Assembly (NCBI GenBank): GCA_965651265.1 | Contig: CBFGRV010000032.1 | Location: 1 to 35,032, forward strand | Direction of reading: 5' to 3' | Length of the DNA: 35,032 nt | DNA from: CBFGRV01 sp965651265 | GTDB taxonomy: Bacteria > Bacteroidota > Rhodothermia > Rhodothermales > VXPQ01 | Part shown: positions 7,845-14,331 of the stretch, piece by piece | How the letters are laid out: every line of letters begins with the position of its first letter | How positions within the stretch are numbered: position 1 is the first letter of the stretch | Notes under the pieces: generated by a model | What the model saw: the letters and a program-made list of their open reading frames with translations, nothing else | The model's database searches: none | Told to the model about the DNA's origin: nothing | Program-made: the position numbers and the translations under genes

Positions 7845-9595
7845 CAGCGTACGAACCAGACGTCCGCCAGGGCCTTCCAGTTGGCGAAGAAATAGACGGC
7901 GAAGGAGGCCAGCAGCACGAAGACGAGCACCAGCGTGCCTGGTGTGCGATGCGTCGCCTTGCGGTACTCCTCGTTGTAGGGCATCGTGAAGACCTCCTGG
8001 TTGCGGCGCATCCGCTCGGGCGTTTGCCACGGCACCATCCCGGTCTCCTTGTTGGATCGCCCGAAGAAGACGGCGGCCACGACGAGCACGATGAACATCA
8101 GCATCCCCACGAAAGCGATCGAGCCCCCCACGCCCAGCACACCGAGCATGAAGTGCGCCACCGCGTCGAATCCGGCCGGGATGAGCGATCCCGAGAATTC
8201 CACATCCCAGTGCCGGCGCGGCACGCCGTACGAGCCCGCAAACGACATCCCGATGGACAACATCACGATTCCCACCGCGAAGACGTACGGCTGGATGCGA
8301 GCCAGGCCGCGCCAGTAGAACTCACGCTGGAAGAGCAGCGGAACGACGTAGTAGGTCAGGCCCATGAAGGCGAGCGTCGTCCCCCCGACCACGGTCGTGT
8401 GGAAATGACCGGGCACTCGCAGGGTGTTGTGTGCGATGATGTTGATCTGCTCCGTCCCGATGGTCACCCCCGTGATGCCGCCCATGAATCCGAAGATGAT
8501 CATGGACAGGGCCAGCGACGAGAAGCCCGGATCGCGCCACGGGGCCTTCGCGAGCCAGCCGAAAAGACCCTTCCGGTAGCCTTTGAGCCGCTGCGCCACC
8601 TCGAGGGAGGCCGGAATCGTGAAGCCGTGAATCATCGAGGCCAGCACGGCCAGGTACATCGCGTACGACGTGTTCCAGATCTTCCACGTGGCACTCAGGC
8701 CCGGGTCGACGAGCAGGTGATGGGCCGAGGCCAGGTTGATGAACAGGATGTAGAGCAGAAACGCCGCCCGGCAGACCGTCTCGTTGAGCGGACGCGCGCC
8801 GACGGTCAGCGTGCCCAGGAAGTACCACACGGCCACCATAGCGGCCATGTTCACCTGCTGCGACTGATGGCCGAGCCCCCACCAGATGAGCCGATACCAT
8901 CCGGGGTCGGGCATGGCGGTCCAGCCAAGGGCCCACGAGAGGGTCGGCAGCATCACGATGGCCCCGTGTAACAACGTGATGACGCCGATGATCGCCGCCG
9001 TCATTGCTCCGAAGGCAACGAGTGGCATGACCCCCTCGTAGGTTTTATCGCGCCGGGCGATGTAGATGCACCCGAAGAAATTGTAGATGACCGTCAGCAT
9101 CCCGACCGCGACCAGCGTGATACCAAGGTAGAAGAGCGGATCCGCCTTCAGCGGCGGATAGGATGTCATCAGGACGTCGCCCTGGCCGGTCAGAATCACG
9201 TAGTCGACCATCAGGGCCCCGCCGATCATCATGCCGAACGCCGCCCACGCCAGCTTGCGCGAAAATAGCCGCGTATTCAGCAGACTCGTGCCGGCGAAAT
9301 ACAGGATGGCCGCCTCGAAGAACAGGATCCAGAAGATCAGCATGTTGATCCCGTGCAGCGTGAGGAGGCGATAGTACCAGACGGGATCCAGCAGGTGCAC
9401 GGCCGACCAGCGCGTGAGCGCCAGCAGGATGGCGGCGATCGCGCCCACGAGCAGAAAGACGACGGCCGCGACAGCGTTCAGCTTGATGAAGAAGACGGCC
9501 GACGGGCAGATGGGAAGGCCGGTCGTCGTGCACGTGCGAAAATGTGCCGCGAGGCGCTCGCGAAGGGTCGGGGGCGGGGCTACGAGCGTGGCCAT
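7844..9595 (-). CDS. B-type heme-copper oxidase subunit I homologue lacking the active-site tyrosine (NorY-like)
   Basis: A 583-residue membrane protein with about 14 hydrophobic segments, closest in style to ba3/B-type subunit I: LTLHGINM (H81, low-spin heme ligand), GHQSQQVN (H243, CuB), AHHLLVDPG (H292/H293, CuB) and VPGHFHTTVVGG (H397/H399, heme ligands). In B-type oxidases the CuB helix reads GHPxVY, with a tyrosine four residues after the histidine that is cross-linked and needed for O2 chemistry. Here that residue is Q247. NO reductases of the heme-copper superfamily lack this tyrosine, and the order subunit II, subunit I, SenC matches norS-norY-senC of sNOR enzymes. I infer an NO reductase-like enzyme; an oxidase using another tyrosine is the alternative. 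One base separates it from subunit II (TAG-C-ATG). Confidence 0.9.
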   Translation of the reverse strand: MATLVAPPPTLRERLAAHFRTCTTTGLPICPSAVFFIKLNAVAAVVFLLVGAIAAILLALTRWSAVHLLDPVWYYRLLTLHGINMLIFWILFFEAAILYFAGTSLLNTRLFSRKLAWAAFGMMIGGALMVDYVILTGQGDVLMTSYPPLKADPLFYLGITLVAVGMLTVIYNFFGCIYIARRDKTYEGVMPLVAFGAMTAAIIGVITLLHGAIVMLPTLSWALGWTAMPDPGWYRLIWWGLGHQSQQVNMAAMVAVWYFLGTLTVGARPLNETVCRAAFLLYILFINLASAHHLLVDPGLSATWKIWNTSYAMYLAVLASMIHGFTIPASLEVAQRLKGYRKGLFGWLAKAPWRDPGFSSLALSMIIFGFMGGITGVTIGTEQINIIAHNTLRVPGHFHTTVVGGTTLAFMGLTYYVVPLLFQREFYWRGLARIQPYVFAVGIVMLSIGMSFAGSYGVPRRHWDVEFSGSLIPAGFDAVAHFMLGVLGVGGSIAFVGMLMFIVLVVAAVFFGRSNKETGMVPWQTPERMRRNQEVFTMPYNEEYRKATHRTPGTLVLVFVLLASFAVYFFANWKALADVWFVR

Positions 9596-9596
9596 G

Positions 9597-10121
9597 CTAT
9601 TCGACGATGATGCGCCCGGTCATCATGTGATGTCCGATGCCGCAGAATTCGTTGCAGATGATCTCAAACTCCCCGGTCGACGTCGGCGTGAGCGTCAGCA
9701 CGTGGTCGTAGCCCGGCAGAATCTGGAAGTTCATGTTCATGGGCAGCAGAGAGAATCCGTGCTGCAGGTCCGACGAGGAGACGTGCACCCGATAGGTCTG
9801 GCCCTCGCGCAGCTTCAGGATGGGATACCAGCTCCACATACGGGCTAGCAGATACACGTCGGATCCGGGGGCAGGCTCGACGATGGGGATGCCGTCCATC
9901 TCGCCGACACGATTCGCTTCCACGAATCGATTGACCCGCTCGACGAAAGCCTTCGGATCGACCTCGTACGACTCGCCCGTGGCGTTTTGCTTACCCTTGA
10001 AGTGGGCGTACGGCATCGAGACGAACAGAATCATGCACCAGACGAAGCCGGTCGCGATCCACAGCCGCTCGCCACTCTCGGGCGGCCTGAACCAACCTTT
10101 CGGAGGAGGAACGATGCTCAT
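9597..10121 (-). CDS. CuA-containing subunit II of the heme-copper enzyme (NorS-like)
   Basis: A 174-residue subunit II with one N-terminal membrane helix (about 20-38) and a cupredoxin domain. The CuA site is complete: H121 in SSSDLQHGFSL, then CNEFCGIGHHMM giving C156, E158, C160, H164 and M167. This means it accepts electrons from a cytochrome c or other periplasmic donor. The single transmembrane helix and short length are typical of B-type (ba3-like) subunit II and of NorS. A stretch of about 45 residues (45-90) between anchor and cupredoxin fold is rich in charged residues. It is the second gene of the operon starting at 10292 and is followed by subunit I after one base. Confidence 0.92.
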   Translation of the reverse strand: MSIVPPPKGWFRPPESGERLWIATGFVWCMILFVSMPYAHFKGKQNATGESYEVDPKAFVERVNRFVEANRVGEMDGIPIVEPAPGSDVYLLARMWSWYPILKLREGQTYRVHVSSSDLQHGFSLLPMNMNFQILPGYDHVLTLTPTSTGEFEIICNEFCGIGHHMMTGRIIVE

Positions 10122-10136
10122 GGCGATGGGTCCGTG

Positions 10137-10292
10137 TTAAGGAAGGAGTGCCTCCGGCATCGTGGCCAGCTCGATCCATCCCCAGATGGTGTAGGAGAGG
10201 AACGGCACGAGTACGCCGAGCACGAGCAGGAGCCAGGGGTTGTCCATGAGCCGCTCAATGGGATGCAGCTTTTCGGAGGGATGGTCGCTCAT
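10137..10292 (-). CDS. Small single-helix membrane protein, likely subunit IIa-like
   Basis: A 51-residue protein starting at ATG 10292, preceded by a GGGA stretch at suitable distance. It has a hydrophilic N-terminus (MSDHPSEKLHPIERL) and one membrane helix (about 20-43). B-type oxidases often have a tiny third subunit (IIa) encoded next to subunit II, and this gene sits 15 bases before subunit II as first gene of the operon. Sequence similarity cannot be judged reliably at this size, so the assignment rests on context. A longer frame back to 10334 would run into the operator region and is unlikely. Confidence 0.65.
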   Translation of the reverse strand: MSDHPSEKLHPIERLMDNPWLLLVLGVLVPFLSYTIWGWIELATMPEALLP

Positions 10293-10332
10293 GGTTTCCC
10301 AGAGATGTGGGCAGGACGGAACAAAGGATTTC

Positions 10333-10352
10333 AATAGACCTACATGTCCATT
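10333..10352. promoter_or_regulatory. Operator dyad 1: AATAGAC-N6-GTCCATT
   Basis: A 20-bp near-perfect inverted repeat (AATAGAC and GTCCATT, six bases between; one mismatch between arms). It overlaps the downstream end of the -10 box of the minus-strand promoter and the likely transcription start. An identical-architecture copy lies 34 bases away. The adjacent Rrf2 gene makes that protein the natural candidate ligand. Confidence 0.7.
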
Positions 10353-10379
10353 ATAGATCCAAATTTAATAGACCGTCAA
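10350..10379 (-). promoter_or_regulatory. Near-consensus sigma70-like promoter for the NOR/oxidase-like operon
   Basis: Reading the minus strand, TTGACG (10379-10374) and TATAAT (10355-10350) are separated by 18 bases, which is close to ideal for a housekeeping sigma factor. Transcription would start near 10343, about 50 bases before the ATG at 10292. Dyad 2 covers the -35 box and dyad 1 touches the -10 box, so a protein bound at both would be expected to repress. Confidence 0.6.
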
Positions 10380-10386
10380 GTCCATT
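10367..10386. promoter_or_regulatory. Operator dyad 2: AATAGAC-N6-GTCCATT
   Basis: The second 20-bp inverted repeat, with the same arms and the same six-base spacer length as dyad 1 but a different spacer sequence, which argues for selection on the arms. It covers the -35 box of the minus-strand promoter and lies 94 bases before the Rrf2 start codon, so it could serve both directions and autoregulation. Confidence 0.7.
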
Positions 10387-10479
10387 GAGTAAGATTTTGC
10401 ACCTTTGCAGAAGCTTCACAGCACGGATCCGGGTGCGGTGCCCGATCAGGAAGGCGATTAAGCGGAGGGGCGCGAGCGC

Positions 10480-10923
10480 ATGATCGGCTCCCAGACTGCC
10501 GAGTACGCCCTGCGCGTGATGGCCTACCTCTCTATTAACGGAGTCGGAGAGCCCGTTCGAGCGCGGGACCTAGCCGCGAAAGTCGAGATTCCCGTCTCCT
10601 ATCTGTCCAAGATCATGCGCCGCCTGGTAGAGGCCGGTCTCCTCCACTCGCGAAAGGGGCATGGTGGTGGATTCACCATCGCGCGGCCGCTGTCAGAGAT
10701 CCGTTTTGCCGATATCCTCGAAGCCGTCGACCAGGAAACGCGTCCTCAGGGCTGCGTCTTCGGCTGGAAGACGTGCGGCGAGGAAAATCCTTGCCCGCTG
10801 CACCCCTTCTGGAAGCTTCTCAAGGACGACTTCGAGGCCTGGGCCCGGATGCACACTCTGAAGGACGTGCGTGAGCGAGGCGATGGGCTCCTCTCGACGG
10901 CACCTATCCGGCACCTGTCATGA
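10480..10923 (+). CDS. Rrf2-family iron-sulfur transcriptional regulator
   Basis: A 147-residue Rrf2 protein: N-terminal winged helix (1-60, phrases TAEYALRVMAYLS and IPVSYLSKIMRRL), then the wing GHGGGFTIARP, then three cysteines C92, C99 and C105 in CVFGWKTCGEENPCPLHPFW. This three-cysteine pattern is that of cluster-binding members (NsrR, IscR, RsrR); NsrR senses NO through its cluster. With an NO-reductase-like operon diverging from it, an NsrR-like role is plausible, though IscR-like or redox sensing cannot be excluded. A GGAGGGG sequence before ATG 10480 serves as Shine-Dalgarno. The stop overlaps the next start by four bases (ATGA), so regulator and propeller gene are translationally coupled. 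Confidence 0.9.
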   Translation: MIGSQTAEYALRVMAYLSINGVGEPVRARDLAAKVEIPVSYLSKIMRRLVEAGLLHSRKGHGGGFTIARPLSEIRFADILEAVDQETRPQGCVFGWKTCGEENPCPLHPFWKLLKDDFEAWARMHTLKDVRERGDGLLSTAPIRHLS

Positions 10924-12113
10924 CGCCGCTGCCGCTCCGCGTGCTGCTCTTGCTCTGCCTCGCTTCAGCGGGCGAAGCCGCTTGGCTCTTCGCGGCCAGC
11001 GATACAGCTCCAACCCCGGGTTGGGATGCGGCCTCACCTACGCATGTGGACCACCTCGACCCGGCTACCACGTGGGTGTACGTCCCGAACCAGGTGGATG
11101 CCACCATCTCCATCTTCGAGGTCAGCCGCAATGCGTGCGGCCCGGTGCAGCCGTCGATCGAATCCGGCTCAGCGCTGCAGCTCCTGGCGGTGATCGACCT
11201 GGAGGATTTCGGTTTTTCGCAGCATGCCATGCCGCATCATGTCGCGGTTGAGCCGGATGGGTCGGCCTGGTATGTGACGCTGGCGGGTGACGGGTTTGTG
11301 GCGCGCTTCAGCCGCGACAACCAACTCGTCGCTCGAGCGCGCTTCGAGGCGCCCGGCATGATCGTCCTCGATCCGGCTCGCGATCGGGCGTATGTGAGCC
11401 GGGCGATAGGCGCGGCGAGTGCGCCCTCGTCGCTTGGTGTCTTCCGGGCATCGGATCTCGAACCGCTCGAAGAGGCCGACGTGTTCATCACGCGGCCGCA
11501 CGCCCTCGCCGTCGACACGGTGAGCGGTCGTGTCTACACGGCGAGCCTCAGCGGTGCACAGATCGCCGAATACGATCCAACCACGGGTAGAGCCTTCGTC
11601 TCTGATGCTCCAGGTGCCCCGGCCGGGTTCGTAGGCCTCGCGGCGTCGCCTTCGGGAGAGCGCCTCGTCGCGACGACGCAGCTCACGAATCTTCTCATCG
11701 CCTTCGACATCTCGCGATCGGAATTTCTCGAACCGCTTGCCGCCGTGCCGGTCGCGGCCGGACCCTACGATGTCGCGTTCGCCCCCGACGGCCGATCCGT
11801 CTGGTTCCCGAATCAGGCCGCCGATGCCGTCACGCGGGTCGATGCATCGACCTGGGTCGTGTCGAACGTCATCGAGCACGAAGCCTTCGCCGAACCCCAT
11901 GGCGTCGCCTTCTCGCCCGACGGATCGCGCTTGTACATCTCGAGCCACGGCCACCTCGCCGATCTCACGAGCACCGGCCACGAAGCTGCGATGGCCGAAG
12001 GGCGCGAACCGGGCACGCTCGTCGTCATCGACCCTGCGACCCAAACCGTGTGCGCGAGCGCGCCCGCGGGGCGGTATGCCGCTGCGCTCGGCGTCGCCGC
12101 ACTTCAGCAGTAA
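10920..12113 (+). CDS. Exported YncE/cytochrome d1-like beta-propeller protein
   Basis: A 397-residue protein with an N-terminal signal peptide (hydrophobic LRVLLLLCLASAGEAAWLF) and a repeat fold of the YncE/NHL/cytochrome d1-like propeller type: repeated 'hAv-p-g-rvYv' phrases such as TTWVYVPNQVDATISIF, PHHVAVEPDGSAWYVT, PHALAVDTVSGRVYTAS, GPYDVAFAPDGRSVWFPN and PHGVAFSPDGSRLYIS. No CXXCH heme motif is present. Relatives include NirF/NirN-like and surface propellers, but specific assignment is not possible. Translational coupling to the Rrf2 gene by an ATGA overlap suggests it belongs to the same stress response. Confidence 0.8.
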   Translation: MTPLPLRVLLLLCLASAGEAAWLFAASDTAPTPGWDAASPTHVDHLDPATTWVYVPNQVDATISIFEVSRNACGPVQPSIESGSALQLLAVIDLEDFGFSQHAMPHHVAVEPDGSAWYVTLAGDGFVARFSRDNQLVARARFEAPGMIVLDPARDRAYVSRAIGAASAPSSLGVFRASDLEPLEEADVFITRPHALAVDTVSGRVYTASLSGAQIAEYDPTTGRAFVSDAPGAPAGFVGLAASPSGERLVATTQLTNLLIAFDISRSEFLEPLAAVPVAAGPYDVAFAPDGRSVWFPNQAADAVTRVDASTWVVSNVIEHEAFAEPHGVAFSPDGSRLYISSHGHLADLTSTGHEAAMAEGREPGTLVVIDPATQTVCASAPAGRYAAALGVAALQQ

Positions 12114-12158
12114 TCGCGTTACCGTCTTCCGGAAAAGGATTGATTCGCCACGTCTTGC

Positions 12159-12182
12159 ATTTAAGATCGCCTCGTCTTAAAT
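12159..12182. promoter_or_regulatory. Candidate operator: perfect ATTTAAGA-N8-TCTTAAAT dyad
   Basis: Perfect 8-bp arms at 12159-12166 and 12175-12182 with eight bases between, 44 bases before the multiheme cytochrome start. A possible promoter overlaps it: TTGCAT (12155-12160), 17 bases, TAAATA (12178-12183). The upstream TCTTGC adds a further half-site-like element. A diverged copy stands before the flavoprotein gene at 3123-3146. Confidence 0.6.
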
Positions 12183-12225
12183 AACTGCTCAGCGATCTTG
12201 TCGGGTCCTCTCTCGGCTCACCACC

Positions 12226-14331
12226 ATGTCCGCCCAGAACGAGTGGCAGCGTACGTCTGCCATCTTTGTAGCCGCGCTGCTACTCTTCGAAACTCTCACG
12301 GGGCTGGCGATTTGGCTCCTCCCCTTCTCCATCCCGAACCAGGTCGCCGTGCTTCTCCACACGGCCGCCGGGGTTATCGTGCTCGTTCCGTACGCCTACT
12401 ACCAGGCACGTCACTGGTGGATGTACCGCAAACGGCCGCTGAACCCCATCAAACTGACCGGGTACCTGGGGATGGGCGCAACGAGTGTCGCGCTCGTGAG
12501 CGGCATCATTCTCACCGCGCAGGCGCTGTTCGGGACGCGGATCAGCTACGTGTGGGATGCCGTCCACATCGTGTCGACGCTGGCCCTCGTGGCCACGGCT
12601 GTCCCGCACGTTGTCATCATACTCGTGCGAAATCGCACGGTGCGAGCCGTCCCGGCCATGGCACCGGTCATCCGCGCCGAGCGGCGATTCGGGAAATACA
12701 CGGCCTGGATGACGCTGGTCCTCATCGGAGGCGTGATCGCCAGCGCCGTCGCGTACCGGCCCGTTCCGCTGCAGACGGAGCTTCCGGAAGACTATAATTA
12801 CCTCTACGGTGCCGATCGTCCCTTCGCTCCTAGTCTGGCCCGGACGGCCTCCGGCGGCGCCATCGACGCGCGTGCCCTGGGCAACTCATCCTCCTGTGGA
12901 CGCTCGAATTGTCACGTCGGCATCGTCGAGGAATGGGCGGCTAGCGCGCACCGGTGGGCGGCGTCCGATCCGGCCTTCAGGGCGATCCAAACCGTCATGG
13001 GCGAGCAGAACGGCCCGGAATCGACCCGCTACTGCGGCGGCTGCCACGATCCCATCTCACTTTTCTCCGGAAGTAAGAATCTATTTCGCGCCGAGCTCAC
13101 CAACCCGCTGGGCCTCGACGAGGGCGTCTCCTGCATCACGTGCCATGCCATCCAGGAAACCGACGTCAAGGGTAACGCCCACTACACGATCGATCCGCCC
13201 GAGCGATATCTCTTCGAGCTCCACGAGAATGAGGCGCTCAAGCAGGTGTCCGATTTCCTGATTCGTGCCTATCCGCGGCAGCACATCGAGAGCCTGCAGC
13301 ACAGGCGGTTCAAGACGCCGGAGTTCTGCGCCGCCTGCCACAAGCAGTTCATCGACGAGGAAATCAACAACGTGGGGTGGGTCCAGTTGCAAAACCAGTA
13401 CGACAACTGGCGGAAGAGCCGGTGGAACCATTCCGGCGAGCCCACGCGCACGATCGAGTGCCGTGAGTGCCACATGCCCCTCGTCGACTCATTCGACCCC
13501 GCGGCCGGTGATCCCCTGGACTACAACCGCACGTCGCGGGACGGCCAGCACCGAAGCCATCGATTCCTGGGCGCCAACCAATACATCCCGGAGCTCCTCG
13601 AGCTGGATGGCGCCCCCGAGCAGGTTCGACTCACCCACGCCTGGCTGCGCGGCGAAATCGAGATTCCGGAGATCGCCGAGAAGTGGCGGGATGGGCCCGT
13701 GGCGCCTATCGAGATTTTCGCGCCGGATGTCGTTGCCCTGGGGGACGAGGTCACCGTCGAGGTCGTCATCACAAACAACAAGGCCGGCCATGACTTTCCG
13801 ACCGGCCCCTCCGACATCATCCAGGCATGGCTGCACGTCGTCGTGACCGATGAGCAAGGCCGCGAGATCTTTAGGTCCGGTGCCGTGGACGATCGCGACT
13901 TCATCGTACCGGGCGCCTTCATCTTCAAGGCCGAGCCCGTCGATCAATACGGCAAGCTCATCGATCGTCACAACCTCTGGGACATGGTCGGCGTGCGCTA
14001 TCGACGATCGCTCTTTCCCGGGTTCTCCGACAAGGCTACCTACACGTTTGGATGTCCCGCATCGATCGTTGATGGCCCGGCCGACGGCCTGGCTTCGAGG
14101 CAGCAGGTCTCGTTCGATGCGCCTCCGCATGCCGCGACCGAACTGCATGTCAAGGCCACGCTGATGTACCGTAAAATCAACCAGTATCTGCTCAACTACA
14201 TGTTCGGTGAGGCGGCCGGGCTGACCTCGCCCATTACTGAGCTCTCCAGCGATACAATGGTGATTCGCGTCGCGTCTTTGCCAACCGTCAAAGCCGACGA
14301 TGACTCGGCACCCACCCTCGCCGCCCGATGA
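12226..14331 (+). CDS. Membrane-anchored pentaheme cytochrome c554-like protein with cytochrome b-like N-terminus
   Basis: A 701-residue protein. Five membrane helices (about 10-30, 41-60, 80-101, 112-135, 159-177) come first; H114 and H128 are 14 residues apart on one helix and H45 and H63 lie in helix 2, so b-type heme binding is possible. The periplasmic part has five c-type heme sites: an unusual CX4CH (C224-H230), then CXXCH at C270, C303, C368 and C412. The arrangement, including RSHRFLGANQ after the last heme and a GHDFPTG motif (521-527), resembles cytochrome c554-type multiheme proteins; c554 of ammonia oxidisers can reduce NO. A beta domain (495-690) ends the protein. The stop overlaps the next start (ATGA). 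It likely passes electrons between quinones and periplasm. Confidence 0.85.
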   Translation: MSAQNEWQRTSAIFVAALLLFETLTGLAIWLLPFSIPNQVAVLLHTAAGVIVLVPYAYYQARHWWMYRKRPLNPIKLTGYLGMGATSVALVSGIILTAQALFGTRISYVWDAVHIVSTLALVATAVPHVVIILVRNRTVRAVPAMAPVIRAERRFGKYTAWMTLVLIGGVIASAVAYRPVPLQTELPEDYNYLYGADRPFAPSLARTASGGAIDARALGNSSSCGRSNCHVGIVEEWAASAHRWAASDPAFRAIQTVMGEQNGPESTRYCGGCHDPISLFSGSKNLFRAELTNPLGLDEGVSCITCHAIQETDVKGNAHYTIDPPERYLFELHENEALKQVSDFLIRAYPRQHIESLQHRRFKTPEFCAACHKQFIDEEINNVGWVQLQNQYDNWRKSRWNHSGEPTRTIECRECHMPLVDSFDPAAGDPLDYNRTSRDGQHRSHRFLGANQYIPELLELDGAPEQVRLTHAWLRGEIEIPEIAEKWRDGPVAPIEIFAPDVVALGDEVTVEVVITNNKAGHDFPTGPSDIIQAWLHVVVTDEQGREIFRSGAVDDRDFIVPGAFIFKAEPVDQYGKLIDRHNLWDMVGVRYRRSLFPGFSDKATYTFGCPASIVDGPADGLASRQQVSFDAPPHAATELHVKATLMYRKINQYLLNYMFGEAAGLTSPITELSSDTMVIRVASLPTVKADDDSAPTLAAR

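Noticed and set aside
5275..9000. Long plus-strand frames opposite the cytochrome b fusion and heme-copper subunit genes
   Set aside because: Histidine/arginine/glutamine-rich translations without motifs, antisense to genes with complete cofactor ligands.
7844..10121. Plain ba3-type cytochrome c oxidase
   Set aside because: The active-site tyrosine is glutamine and the gene context points to NO; kept only as the alternative.
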